From the NCBI GenBank assembly GCA_963674575.2, contig CAXXQT010000002.1, positions 1,798,001-1,862,000 on the forward strand: a DNA stretch of 64,000 nucleotides, written 5' to 3'. Numbering within the stretch: the stretch's first letter is position 1; every line of letters starts with the position of its first letter. Origin of the DNA: JAAYAY01 sp963674575. GTDB lineage: Bacteria > Planctomycetota > Planctomycetia > Pirellulales > Thermoguttaceae. Under the pieces are notes generated by a model that worked only from the letters and a program-made list of their open reading frames with translations, had not been told where the DNA came from and made no database searches. Position numbers and translations under genes: made by a program. Shown piece after piece: positions 51,810 to 62,500 of this stretch.

Positions 51810-54235
51810 GCGAGTTTGGCCAGTCGGCGAATCAACCATTCGAGACACAGGAGGAAGCACAGTCCGAGCATCAACCAGAGCAGGTGCTGTCCGGTCCACA
51901 GGCGGTCGGGCGTTGCTGCGAGGACCACGGTGCGCGTGCGATCGGCAAGCCGGTTGACGATGGATTCCGGATCGTTCGGATCGACGGCCTTGGCCAGGTC
52001 GGCGTAATAAACGCCGCCCGTTTCTTCCGCCAGACGACGGAGAAGGGCCACATTCTGTTCGGGCGTTTGACGTTCCAGATCGGGCATCTGAACACGGAGC
52101 CGGCGAACGATCCGCTCGTCGGTCCCGGGGATCGGCAATTCGAGACGATAGGTCCCTTCTTCGAGAACCGTAAGGGTTCCGGCGAAGGCGCCCACGCGGG
52201 TTGGGTCCTGTTGGAGCAGCAGTGGACGAACGGAACCGCCGGGGAGATAAACCTCCAGTTCGACGGTCGGTTCGGCGAGGGGGGAAAAGCGGGCGTCGGT
52301 CACCTGGGCCCGAAGATCCACCGTGCTGCCCACGCTGTAGCGATCCTGGCCGACCAGGAACATGCCGTGGCTCGACTGGCGGAGCAGGCGACCCTGGGAA
52401 ACGTGCCGGATGAGCCGGGTATAGAGCCGTTCGAAATAGCCGGGATCGAGCGCGCGGAGTCGCCAGAATTCGCCGCTTCCGATGTAGAACACGCGTCCCG
52501 AGCCGTAGAACTGGCTCGCCAGAAAGATGGGCTGCTCGCCGGCCTGGGCGGCTCGGGGATCGGAAAAACGGGCGTAGACGGTGGCCGCCGGTTTCGGCCC
52601 TCGCAAGGGTTGGTGGCTGAAGACGCCCTTGAACTCCGACCAGGCGAGTTGGCTGGCCACGGCCGTGTCGCCGAGCCACAAAAACTCCGCCTCCAATCCC
52701 TCGCGGGTGAAGTCGAGAGGCCAGGGCTCGTCGGCCGTTTCCGTCTCTACTTCCCAGACGGCCACATGGCGGGAGAACTCAACCGGGTAGAGGTCGCGGA
52801 TCCTCTGCATCTTGGGATCCTGGACCCAGCCGCCGATGGGTTCGCCCGTGTAGACCGGTCCGGCGATCACGACCAGGCCTCCGCCCTGCTGGGCCACCCA
52901 CGATTCGAGCAGCTCGGTCTGCGTTTCGCTGAGGGCGCGCCAGTTCGGATCGAAGGCCACCACGCAGTCGTAGGCGAACATCTCCTCACGCGTCGCGGGG
53001 AAGTCGTCGAGAATCTGATCGGCTTCCTGCGACATGCCCGGTTGGGCGGTCTGGAGATAGACGTCCAAAGTCATCGACGAATCGCGATACAGGAGCGTGC
53101 GGAGAAAGCGATATTCTCGTGTTGGGCCGCCGGCGATCAGGAGCACGCGGTCCTTCCGGTCCACCACATCGACTTCCGTTTCCAGGAAGTCATCCTTCGG
53201 GTTTCGATCGTCGGCGGGCGGGCGGATTCGAAGACTCAGTGTGCGGAGGCCGGTTTCTGTCGGCGTCACCTCAAACCGGACCGGAACGGCCTCGCCGTCC
53301 GTGCCGAGGAGGACCTGCTTGGTTCCGATGGCGGTTCCCGAGCCGGGGACCACGCCCGGGGCATCGAGGCCCCCGTTACGCTGGAGCAGCTCGACGGTGA
53401 CCGATCGACCTTCGAGGCCCGGGCCGCGGCCCTGAATCAATCCGGAGACCGTGAAGGGATCGCCCGGGTAGGCTCGCGAAATGGCATCGAGGCGATAGAC
53501 GGCCACGTTGGCTGGTTGTTCAACATCGCCCAGTCCCGCGGTGAGGACGGGAATGCCCGCATCCTGGGCCGCGGCAATGGCTGCCTGGGGCAGAACGCCG
53601 GCATTCTGCCCCCCGTCCGAGAAGACAACGATTCCCGACAGGGGCTCGCTTCCTCGAAGACGAATGCTTTCCAGGAGAGCGTCGCCGAGCCGTGTTTCGA
53701 GCCCGCTGGGCGTCCATGGGGCCGTCCACGCCGACGATGCCTCGCTGTCGGCGCTCTCAGACTGTTTGGGCAGGTTCGCGACCTCTGCCGTTTCCGCGTC
53801 GAAACGCTCGACGAGCGTGTCGTGGGTGCGCCGAAGGGCGGGCAGGAATTCGCCCGCGGTCAAGGCCGTCTTGACTCGCTCCAGCCGGCTTTTCTCTCCC
53901 CCCGGACTCGCATCCGTCAGGGCCATGCTCGAACTGGTGTCGACCAGCAGCAGGCATTGCGAGTTGCGCACAACCTCGCGTTCACAGCGCCATTGGGGCT
54001 GGAGGTAGAAGACGAGCAGGGCGAAGAAGACGACGCTTCGCAGGAAGGTCAGCAGGAAGCCGAGGAGGCGAGGCAGTTTATGGGCATCCCGCTTGTAAAT
54101 GACTCGCACGACGAGCAGGACGGCAACGCAGGCGACGATCGGGAGAATCCAGTCGCTATTGGTACGGATCCGCCCGAACTCGAAGGTCCGCCGCAAGGGT
54201 GTCTCGGCCAGGAGGGGAAGAAGGAAGTGGTTCAC
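51806..54235 (-). CDS. Membrane VWA protein with glutamine-amidotransferase-like region
   Basis: 809 residues. Two membrane helices (28-46, 57-78), a von Willebrand A domain with the MIDAS motif DTSSSM (D99), a middle part with RVLLIAGGPTREYRFLRTLL that resembles the amidotransferase-like fold often fused in these proteins, a beta-rich C-terminal half and a final membrane helix (LLWLMLGLCFLLCLEWLI). Start is GTG 54235, forming a GTGA overlap with the upstream stop. It likely pairs with MoxR, as known for VWA proteins. Confidence 0.78.
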   Translation of the reverse strand: MNHFLLPLLAETPLRRTFEFGRIRTNSDWILPIVACVAVLLVVRVIYKRDAHKLPRLLGFLLTFLRSVVFFALLVFYLQPQWRCEREVVRNSQCLLLVDTSSSMALTDASPGGEKSRLERVKTALTAGEFLPALRRTHDTLVERFDAETAEVANLPKQSESADSEASSAWTAPWTPSGLETRLGDALLESIRLRGSEPLSGIVVFSDGGQNAGVLPQAAIAAAQDAGIPVLTAGLGDVEQPANVAVYRLDAISRAYPGDPFTVSGLIQGRGPGLEGRSVTVELLQRNGGLDAPGVVPGSGTAIGTKQVLLGTDGEAVPVRFEVTPTETGLRTLSLRIRPPADDRNPKDDFLETEVDVVDRKDRVLLIAGGPTREYRFLRTLLYRDSSMTLDVYLQTAQPGMSQEADQILDDFPATREEMFAYDCVVAFDPNWRALSETQTELLESWVAQQGGGLVVIAGPVYTGEPIGGWVQDPKMQRIRDLYPVEFSRHVAVWEVETETADEPWPLDFTREGLEAEFLWLGDTAVASQLAWSEFKGVFSHQPLRGPKPAATVYARFSDPRAAQAGEQPIFLASQFYGSGRVFYIGSGEFWRLRALDPGYFERLYTRLIRHVSQGRLLRQSSHGMFLVGQDRYSVGSTVDLRAQVTDARFSPLAEPTVELEVYLPGGSVRPLLLQQDPTRVGAFAGTLTVLEEGTYRLELPIPGTDERIVRRLRVQMPDLERQTPEQNVALLRRLAEETGGVYYADLAKAVDPNDPESIVNRLADRTRTVVLAATPDRLWTGQHLLWLMLGLCFLLCLEWLIRRLAKLA

Positions 54236-56448
54236 GCGTCCCCTCCCTTCTCAACGGTTCGAGGTGGATGGTCGCCAACCCAGTAGGCAACCAACTGTTC
54301 CAGCACGAGGAGGGCGATCAGGGCATACAGCAGCACGTCGGTCAGATCTCTGCCCTCCAGTTCCTCCTCGGCGTAGCGGAAGGTGCTGACCGGTTCGTAG
54401 CGATAGTCAACGCCTTCCAAGGCAGCGGCCAGGGCCGGGCCGTCGACCAGATCGAGCTTGCCTTCTTCCGGGTCGATATTGACGGCGAGCGGCTGGTCTC
54501 CGTGTCCGCCATCCTTGGCCGAGTACTCGGCGCGATAGACGCCGGATACGGGGGCGGCCTGCAGGATCGCGTTGTAGGTTCCGTTGTCCTGGAGCGTGGC
54601 CTCTGTAGCCGAGGGGTCGATTGCCTTGGTAACCGGCGGCACCCAACGCACCTGGGGTTGGTACAGGCTGGCATCGTAAGACACGGTCAGGTCGTCGCCG
54701 ACCAGTGCGGGCTTCTTCTCGACGGCAGGACGGCTCAGGTACGCCTGGAGTTCGAGCATGGTCACGACGAAACTCGGATTGCCCCGGGTCCAGTTGTTCC
54801 ATTCCGGCCCGGCGGTTGTGAGAAACGCCACGACGCGTCCCTTGCCGAACTGGCGTTCGACGACCAAGGGGGCGCCGTTGCGAAGCCTGGCAAGGACCTC
54901 GACGCTCGTATGGGCCGACTCGGGAAGGGGATCCACGGTGGCAAAATAACGACTTATGGAAACCGTGCCCAAAAAGCCGTTGCGCTGTCCGGAGAAGACT
55001 CGGAAGATCGGATGGTCCGTGACTTGCATGTCGGGGGTCTTCTCGAGACGGTCGACCAGAAGTGCTTCCTGTCCGGTGAGCGGGACGGGAAAGAGCCCCG
55101 TTCCTCCGCGGTAGAGCTTTTCGTTGAAGAAGGAAGCGGCGCATCGCGGTCCGAGAAACACGCACAGCCCTCCGCCTGCGGCAACGTATTGTTCCAAGGC
55201 CTTGATCGCCGAGTCTTCGAGCCGTTCCACGTTGAGCAGGTAGATGGCGCTGAACGACCCGAGCGTGTTCTGGCTGAGAAAGCGAGGTTTTTCAATTCGC
55301 GGCGTCAGGCCCGTGACCACGGCTCCGCCGGGACGCAAGGCGGAACTGAGATAGGTGGCGTCTTCCGCTTCCATGTTGCCGTCGATGAGCAGCACGGGAA
55401 GTTCGGCAGGCACGTCGACGACACAATAGCGGTGGTTGTCCAGCGCCACGGCATCGGAGTCGAGTTCGACCTGGACGACATGCGTTCCGGCCAGAGCGAA
55501 TTGCATGGGGATTCGGTCTGCCACGGTTTGACGCGGGGGAAGTCGCGGGATGCGCAATGCGGGCCTCGCCTGGCCATCGGCCTGGACCTGGACCACCACT
55601 TCATTCAAGGGGGCGTCGCCGTGATTCGTCACCGCCACGTCGAGGAAGAAGGGCACTCCTGCGGCGCGAATGCCCTCGTCCGGACGTAGCGAAGCGACGG
55701 CCACATTCGGCTGGAAACGGTCCACGCAGGGCACCAGGTGCAGACCCGTCTGAGAGCGGGAAAGGCCCTGCAGGAGCGGCTTGAGGTCGCCCGGTTCGGC
55801 CCAGGGGTTCGTCCGGAAATCGGTGAGCAGGTAGACGATTCGTTGGTCGCTCGAATCGGCCCCCAGCCAGCGCTCGATGCCCTCCAAAGCCGGCAGCGGT
55901 CCCGCCGACGTTTCCGAGCAGTCAAGTTCCTTGAGATGGTCGGAAAGACGGTCGAGAAAATCGCCGCGGACCGATTCGTCGAGCAGGTCCGGCTTGCCTG
56001 AGTTTTCATTGGCTGCCTGGGAAAACCGGATGAGCGAGAAAGTCTGGGGCCGGGAACTGTGCGAGGCATCGCGGGCGATTCGTTCGACGGCGGCCTTGGC
56101 ACGATCCCATGCCTGGGAACCGCCTTGCTGCTCAGTCATGGAAAAACTGTCGTCGAGCAACACGATGTGATGGACGGGTTGTCCGTCCAGAAAGCGGCCC
56201 CATTGGGTCGGCAGCCTGGGATGGGTCAGCATGAGGACCAGAACGGCCACGGCCGTCATCCGCAGGAGGAGCAACAGCAGCTGCTTGAGCAGGACCCAGG
56301 TCCGGTTCCGCCTCTGGCTGATGAGGAGGAACTCCATGGCCGCCCAGGGAACGCGACGATGGCGGAACAGGTTGATCAGGTGGATCAACACTGGCACGCC
56401 AGCGATCAGGAGTCCCCAAAGGAGGGCTGGATGGAGGAACGTGGGCAT
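54232..56448 (-). CDS. BatA-like membrane VWA protein
   Basis: 738 residues. N-terminal BatA-type segment (FLHPALLWGLLIAGVPVLIH, then RHRRVPWAAMEFLL), a second helix (LLLLLLRMTAVAVLVLML), a VWA domain with MIDAS-like DDSFSM (D100), beta sandwich repeats and a C-terminal helix (DVLLYALIALLVLEQLVAYW). BatA proteins work with MoxR and DUF58. Start ATG 56448 lies 2 bp after the upstream stop; TTG 56454 is an alternative. Confidence 0.85.
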   Translation of the reverse strand: MPTFLHPALLWGLLIAGVPVLIHLINLFRHRRVPWAAMEFLLISQRRNRTWVLLKQLLLLLLRMTAVAVLVLMLTHPRLPTQWGRFLDGQPVHHIVLLDDSFSMTEQQGGSQAWDRAKAAVERIARDASHSSRPQTFSLIRFSQAANENSGKPDLLDESVRGDFLDRLSDHLKELDCSETSAGPLPALEGIERWLGADSSDQRIVYLLTDFRTNPWAEPGDLKPLLQGLSRSQTGLHLVPCVDRFQPNVAVASLRPDEGIRAAGVPFFLDVAVTNHGDAPLNEVVVQVQADGQARPALRIPRLPPRQTVADRIPMQFALAGTHVVQVELDSDAVALDNHRYCVVDVPAELPVLLIDGNMEAEDATYLSSALRPGGAVVTGLTPRIEKPRFLSQNTLGSFSAIYLLNVERLEDSAIKALEQYVAAGGGLCVFLGPRCAASFFNEKLYRGGTGLFPVPLTGQEALLVDRLEKTPDMQVTDHPIFRVFSGQRNGFLGTVSISRYFATVDPLPESAHTSVEVLARLRNGAPLVVERQFGKGRVVAFLTTAGPEWNNWTRGNPSFVVTMLELQAYLSRPAVEKKPALVGDDLTVSYDASLYQPQVRWVPPVTKAIDPSATEATLQDNGTYNAILQAAPVSGVYRAEYSAKDGGHGDQPLAVNIDPEEGKLDLVDGPALAAALEGVDYRYEPVSTFRYAEEELEGRDLTDVLLYALIALLVLEQLVAYWVGDHPPRTVEKGGDA

Positions 56449-56450
56449 GA

Positions 56451-57353
56451 TCAATTCCGGTGGTGCATTCCCAGGCGATTGCTCAGATAGGCGGCCAAAG
56501 CGGCGTCGAGGGGCTGGCTGGTGCGAAGGAGGGCGTAATCGACTTCGTAGCGAACGCAGCCTCGTCGCACTTCCTCGAGGTATTCGCCGAGCGCCGCCAG
56601 GTAGCCTCGGCGGAGCGCACGCGGATTGCAGCTCAATTCGCCGTCCGCTTCCAAGCCCTCGAAGCGGGTCGCACCGTCGAAGGGGAAGTCGAGTTCATCG
56701 TCGTCCAGCACGTGAAAGACCATCACATCGTGGCCCCGCCGGCGAAGCAAGCGCAAACCGCGGAAGAGCGGCTCTCGCGGCATGAGGAGGTCCGACACGA
56801 GCACCATCATTCCCCGGGCCGGATAGGTTTCCGCCACCTTGTGAAGAATCGGATAGACGTCCGTCTTGCCTCGCGGCGCGGAAATCTCCAGGGATCGCAG
56901 GATCGAGTCGAGATGGTTGCGGCGGGTCCGCTGGGGAACGAGGGTGCGGGCCTTGTCGTCGAAGGCCACGCAGCCCACGGCGTCCTGTTGTCGCAGGATC
57001 AAGTAGGCCAGCGAAGCGGCCACGGTGGCCCCGTATTCGTACTTGTTCAGGGCCCCGGCTCCGTAACGCATGCTCGCGGAAACGTCGACCAGGAGCGTGC
57101 ACCGCAGGTTCGTGTCCTCTTCGAACTGCTTCACGTAGAGGCGGTCCTGCTTCGCCCAGACTTTCCAGTCCACGTAGCGAGGATCGTCGCCGGCCACGTA
57201 TTCGCGGTGCTGGAGGAACTCGACGGACTGGCCGAAATAGGGGCTGCGATGCATGCCGGCCAGAAAGCCTTCCACGATCTGTCGAGCCCGAACGTCCAGC
57301 CGCGAGATCCGTTTGATCGCGTCAGGATGCAAAAATCGCTTGGAATCGGGCAT
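56451..57353 (-). CDS. DUF58 protein with VWA fold
   Basis: 300 residues, no membrane helix. Hallmarks: the DUF58 segment PYFGQSVEFLQHREYVAGDD, DPRYVDWKVWAKQDRLYVKQ, and the MIDAS-like LLVDVSASM (D90), VPQRTRRNHLDSIL and RGMMVLVSDLL. DUF58 proteins belong with MoxR ATPases. The start overlaps the upstream moxR gene by 32 nt, which is unusual but keeps family-like N-terminal length. Confidence 0.9.
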   Translation of the reverse strand: MPDSKRFLHPDAIKRISRLDVRARQIVEGFLAGMHRSPYFGQSVEFLQHREYVAGDDPRYVDWKVWAKQDRLYVKQFEEDTNLRCTLLVDVSASMRYGAGALNKYEYGATVAASLAYLILRQQDAVGCVAFDDKARTLVPQRTRRNHLDSILRSLEISAPRGKTDVYPILHKVAETYPARGMMVLVSDLLMPREPLFRGLRLLRRRGHDVMVFHVLDDDELDFPFDGATRFEGLEADGELSCNPRALRRGYLAALGEYLEEVRRGCVRYEVDYALLRTSQPLDAALAAYLSNRLGMHHRN

Positions 57354-58398
57354 CGTTGGTCAATTCATCGTGGTTGGTCGGGGTGGCTTCCAGGATGTGG
57401 TCGACGACCGTGTCGGCGGTCACGCCTTCGCTCTCGGCCGTGAAACTGAGAACCAGGCGATGGCGGAGAACCGGCTTGGCCAAGGCCTGCAGGTCCCGCT
57501 GGCTCACGTGGGTTCGCCCGTCGAGCAGGGCCCTGGCCTTGGCGCCCAGGATCAGGAACTGAACGGCCCGTGGACCCGCGCCCCAGGCGACCGCTTCCTT
57601 GACGAAGTCGGGTACGCCGGGCTGGTCCACTCGCGTTTGCCGCACCAAGGCCAAAGCGTAGCGGATCAACTCGTCGGTCACGGGCACTTCACGGACGATC
57701 CGCTGCAGTTCGACAATCTCCTCGCCGGTCAGCACCGGTTCCACGTTCACATCGGAGAGGGAGGTGGTCCGCCTCGCCACTTCGAACTCCTCGTCGAAGC
57801 TGGGATAGCGGACGAAGACCTTGAACATGAAACGGTCCTGTTGCGCCTCGGGGAGCGGATAGGTCCCTTCCTGTTCGATCGGGTTCTGGGTGGCCAGAAC
57901 GAAGAACGGATCGGCCAGAGGGTGCCGCACGCGTCCCACGGTGACTTGGCGCTCCTGCATGGCTTCCAGGAGGGCCGCTTGCGTCTTCGGCGGCGTTCGG
58001 TTGATCTCGTCGGCCAACACGACGTTGGAAAACAGCGGGCCTTCCAGGAACCGGTAGTCGCGAGACCCGGTGGAACGGTTCTCCTCAATGATGTCGGTGC
58101 CCGTGATGTCGGCGGGCATCAGGTCGGGGGTGAACTGGATCCGGCTGAAAGACAGGTTGAGCGTTTGGGCCAGCGTGCTGATCATCAAGGTTTTGGCCAG
58201 GCCCGGCACGCCTTCGAGCAGGCAGTGCCCGCGGCTGAAGAGCGAGATCAGCAGTTCGTCGACGACCTGGTGCTGCCCGACGATCACTCGGGACAGTTGC
58301 TCCATGATTTTGCGTCGGGCCGTTCCCAGACGCTCGACCGCCCAGGTGTCGTTCTGACGTGCCAAACCGTCATTTCCGGCAGGAGTCGATTCGCTCAT
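57322..58398 (-). CDS. MoxR-family AAA+ ATPase
   Basis: 358 residues. Walker A GVPGLAKT (63-70), Walker B VVLADEINR (126-134), sensor 1 ATQNPIEQEGTYPLPEAQQD, arginine-finger region RYPSFDEEFEVARRT, and the C-terminal lid. MoxR ATPases remodel or insert cofactors into VWA partners. Upstream of DUF58 and the two VWA genes in the classical order. ATG 58398 has AAGG about 10 nt upstream. Confidence 0.95.
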   Translation of the reverse strand: MSESTPAGNDGLARQNDTWAVERLGTARRKIMEQLSRVIVGQHQVVDELLISLFSRGHCLLEGVPGLAKTLMISTLAQTLNLSFSRIQFTPDLMPADITGTDIIEENRSTGSRDYRFLEGPLFSNVVLADEINRTPPKTQAALLEAMQERQVTVGRVRHPLADPFFVLATQNPIEQEGTYPLPEAQQDRFMFKVFVRYPSFDEEFEVARRTTSLSDVNVEPVLTGEEIVELQRIVREVPVTDELIRYALALVRQTRVDQPGVPDFVKEAVAWGAGPRAVQFLILGAKARALLDGRTHVSQRDLQALAKPVLRHRLVLSFTAESEGVTADTVVDHILEATPTNHDELTNDARFQAIFAS

Positions 58399-58422
58399 TC
58401 GCTGTGCCTTTTGGTGTCCTTG

Positions 58423-59457
58423 CTAGCGTTGGTAGATGGGCAACGCCGCGTCTTCCAATTGGAGAATCGTCAGGTTGATCGAGGTGGTGTAGACCGGGCC
58501 GATGTAGCCCTGGACCCAGGAGCCGTCCGGGCCGGCCTCTCCGACAATGCGGGCATAGATCCGGTCGCGATAGTCTTCCCACGCCTTACCGCCCTCTCGA
58601 TACTCGACCTGGGCGAAGTAATAGTGGGCATAGTGCCAATGGCCGAAGCCCTGGTTGGAGATGTTCGACAGGTTCTTCCGACAGTATCCCAGGAGCGCGG
58701 GAACGTAGTCGCTGTCATACTGGCCCGCGTTGTAGAGGCAAGCGATTGCGGCGGCACTGATGGCCGGACGCCCACCGCCCCCATGAGAATTGTACTGCAC
58801 GCCTCCGGCGCCGTTCTCGAGAGAACACTTCTTGATGTAGCCGATCGCCTTGTCGATGATCTCATTGGGCACGGGGATCCCCGCGTTGCGGCAGCCTCGC
58901 AGTCCCTGGACCTGGGTGATGGTCGTCGACCCCTCGTCGAATCCATGCCCGTCCTTGGCGCTCACGTAGCCCCATCCCCCGGGGTCTGTCTGGGCCCTGC
59001 CGGTGAACTCCACGGCCCGGTTCAGCACGTCGACGAGTTGCTCCCGGCGGATGGCGTCCTCTTCTTCGCCGAGGACCTGCGACAGAAAGAGCATGGAGAA
59101 GCCGTGGCCGTAGGTGTAGCGGTCGTCTCGATCGGGGTCGCCGATCAGCCCGTTGGGGCGACTTCGCGCGACCAGGTAGTCTACCGCTCGCCGCAAATTG
59201 GGAGCATATTTCCCTTGGGTTGTGGTCGAGCCTTCGCAGAGCAGGGCAACGCCGGCCATGGCGGTCATCGCCGTGGGATAGCGGTCGTTGTTGGCCGACC
59301 ACTGCCCCAGACGGGATTGCTGGGAAACCAGCCACTGGAGTCCCCGGTCGACGGCCAGGGTGACGTCCGGATCGCGCGCGGAGACCGGCGCAGCGACCAC
59401 CATCAGGCCGGTGGCAACCAGCCAGGTGAGTTTCGCGAAAAGACGGGCGACTTCCAT
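58423..59457 (-). CDS. Exported squalene-cyclase-like (prenyltransferase repeat) protein
   Basis: 344 residues. Signal peptide (LVATGLMVVAAPVSA) and alpha/alpha repeats typical of squalene/prenyl cyclase toroids: DRGLQWLVSQQSRLGQWS, RYTYGHGFSMLFL, AQTDPGGWGYVSA, FGHWHYAHYYFAQ, and a Tyr/Trp-rich end. The catalytic DxDD of squalene cyclases is not seen. Such proteins are common in planctomycetes and often serve as scaffold or periplasmic helpers. 25 bp upstream of moxR. Confidence 0.75.
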   Translation of the reverse strand: MEVARLFAKLTWLVATGLMVVAAPVSARDPDVTLAVDRGLQWLVSQQSRLGQWSANNDRYPTAMTAMAGVALLCEGSTTTQGKYAPNLRRAVDYLVARSRPNGLIGDPDRDDRYTYGHGFSMLFLSQVLGEEEDAIRREQLVDVLNRAVEFTGRAQTDPGGWGYVSAKDGHGFDEGSTTITQVQGLRGCRNAGIPVPNEIIDKAIGYIKKCSLENGAGGVQYNSHGGGGRPAISAAAIACLYNAGQYDSDYVPALLGYCRKNLSNISNQGFGHWHYAHYYFAQVEYREGGKAWEDYRDRIYARIVGEAGPDGSWVQGYIGPVYTTSINLTILQLEDAALPIYQR

Positions 59458-59522
59458 GCGGGGGAACCTGCGAACTCTCGACTGTCAACTTCTCTTATTC
59501 TACGCTACTCGGCCCACGTGAT

Positions 59523-62500
59523 TCACCGGGTCGGCGCTGGGGCTGACCGAGGAATCCGATCGCGGATCGCCGGTTCCAGTGGGGGGGGAGGGACGGCCCT
59601 GGTGGGACGCAGGGAGGCGGGGGGTGGCGTTTCCGCATCCTTTTTCGGTTTGGCGGGCGGCTTCGCGCCGTCACCGTCCTGCTGCCCCTCCTCATCCGAA
59701 GGTGTTGCGAAGAGCCCCTCGGTGTTGAGGTCTTCCTCGGGCAATCCCGCTTCCCGCAACACGGCTCGCATGATCGCTTCCAACGGATTCGAGGGCGTCG
59801 CATCCGCCGTTTCGTTCTCGGGAATCGGATCGTTGGTGAACGTGAGGGTAAGCGTTTCCTGTTGCATCCGAATCACGAGTTTCGCTTCTTCGGGCAGGGC
59901 CTCGATTTCGAGCGAGTGGCCGCCGCGCGTGAATCGCTTATGGGCAACGATGACGCCGCTCCGCAGGTCGAGGCACTGGATGTCGATCTTTGCACGCTGG
60001 GGCCCACCGCCTTGGGGCGTTTCGATGACGGCGCAGGCGAAGGTCAGGCAGGGCGCCTCCTCGGGCTGGACGAGCGGCAAGAACTGGTCTTCGATGACCG
60101 CCGGTTTTGCCCAGAGCGCTTTGCCCTGCCGATCGAAGGCGTAGACCCTGGCGGAGCCGATTTGACGCCCCCGGACCTGGCTGATGGGCGAACTGCGACG
60201 ATTCGGCGAACGCTGGACCATGTTGTTGTTAGCAATCACGACGAACTGGTTCTGGCGAGGCAGAATCACAACCTCTTTCAGCGGCGGTTCCAACTCGAAT
60301 TCTGTCTTGACGATCGAGCGACCGTCTACCAGGTCGAACAGTTGGAACTCGCCTGTGGGCGTGAAGACGGCGACCGCCTCGTGCTCCACCACCTGGGGCG
60401 TGGCGTCGAGCGGGAAGCGATGGGGGCCCCAGACGATTTGCTCCTTTTCGGGAAGCAAGGGGTCCACCATCTGGAGCGTGTACTCTCGGCCCGTGCGCTT
60501 CCAGCAGAGAATCCGCCGCCCGACGGTCGTCACCCGCTGCGAGGCGTCGGGAAGGGAGCGGGGCGGTAATTCGGCGCCGTCTGCGGTTCGGAAGACCCTG
60601 GCTTCGGAGGACTGGGCCGGCACGACCAGTACGTATTCGCCGTCACCGAACAGCATGCTTTGGGAGGAGATTCCGTCGCGCTGCCACAGGGTTTCCCCCG
60701 TGGCCGCATTCAGGGCGACGCAAACGCGCGATCGCTTGGCACAGACCACATTTTCACCCAGCGTCAACGCGGCGCCGAAGGAGTACCTTCCCATGCCCTG
60801 GAATCCTGCCGAGCCGAGGCCCCATTGCGCCCCGGCCCTTGCCCGGGCCAGGGCCATCTGTCGTTGAATGGTGGTCATGTCGGCTTCGTCAACCGACTCG
60901 ACCCAGGCGATTCTCGGCGTGCCGTCTGCCTTGGTTTTAAGGGTGTCGAGCGCCACCAGTCGATCGCCCAGCGACAGGATCAGGAGATGGCCGCAGGCAT
61001 CCACACGCATCAGGGCCCGATTGGACGCCAACTGCCGCAATTCGGCGAGGTCGGCGAGCGGGAATCGCCACACGATCTGTCCCAGCGCGTTCCGGGCCTC
61101 GAGATGCTGTTGCCGGTGCTCGATCGTCAGGTCGCCGAAGAAACGTCGGTTCCCGTCCTGGAAGGGAACAACTCCTCGGCTGTAGTTGAGGACGGCACGG
61201 CCCTGTTCCGTTCGGGTGACGGCGGATTTGACGTGGCCTGTGGGCCATTCCGGAGGAGAAGGCACTGCGAGAGCGTCGGCATGCTGTTGTCGGAACTGCT
61301 CGGACCATTGTCGTCCGTTGCGGTCGTTGGGGAAGGACGCGTCGGGCCAGCGGGTTGCAATTTCTCCAAGCAGCAGAACGGCATCGGCCGAACGCCCCGC
61401 TTCGACAAGCAGCGCCGCCCATCTGGCCAGGGCCTGAGAGTCGGGCGGGGCGTCGGGAGTGTGAACCTCGCTGATCAAGGCAAGCTCCGCTTCCGCCAGC
61501 CGATCCGCCGCAACCAGACGCTCGATCCAGTCCGCTTTGAAATTCTCGGTCCCCGGCAGGCCTTCGAAGTAGGCGACGACACGGCCGAACTCGTCCGGGC
61601 TCGCGCCGGCCTGTTGCTCCGACTGAAGCCGTTCTTTCGACCAGCGAAGCAATTCGCTGCCGACGTTTTCGGGAGCCGCTGCGCAAAGCCCCTGCAATCG
61701 GGCGCGGATCCACCGATCCTGCCGAACGGAATACTCGTCGCTCTGGTTCACGAAACCGGGATCGTCAAGATCCAGGGCGACGAGGGCTCGATAGTCGGTG
61801 AGGGCTCGATCGTACTCGCCCGCATTTTCGAAACCGGTTGCCATCAACCGGTGCAGGGTGGCCTGCTCGACAGCCGTCTCCAGGAGCGATTCAATCTCGT
61901 CGCGGAATTCGCGGTACTGCGCGAAACTCGTCGCAAGGCCTTCGAACATCATGTCGCGCAGAAGTTCCCGCGTCCGAATCGAGTCGGCCAATTGAAGGGA
62001 CTTGCGAACCCGTTGAACGCCGGCGCCCAGGTCGCCCTCCTCCCAGAGGATCTCGCCCTCATAGGCCAGGGCTTGGGCATCGTTCGGATTGGCGGCGAGA
62101 CGTTCACCGACCTCGATGCGAAGCGCGTCAAGCTGGGGAAACAGTTCGAGCCCTTCGGCGTTCTGGGAGAGGATTTTGCCGCCGTGGCAAACGAGATTGC
62201 CCAAAGAGCGTCCGTTGCGAGACTTGATCACCTGCTCGACAACGCCCTCCGCCAGGCCCACCACGACCAGCCTGCCGTCGGTCAAGGGAAGATAATAGCG
62301 CGTTCCGTCGCTGAAGCCGCGCCCGCTGGGTTCGGTGTCGGCGGCGCACGACGCCAGGGCCATCTGCCAGACTTCCTTCCCGTCCGCGAGGCCGAAGGCC
62401 GTCAGGCCTTTTCGGCTGGCAACCACCACGTTGCCGTCGGCCACGGTAGCCAGGAAGAGCTTGTCCTCTCGGGGGAGACGCCAGAGGAGTTTTCCGTCAC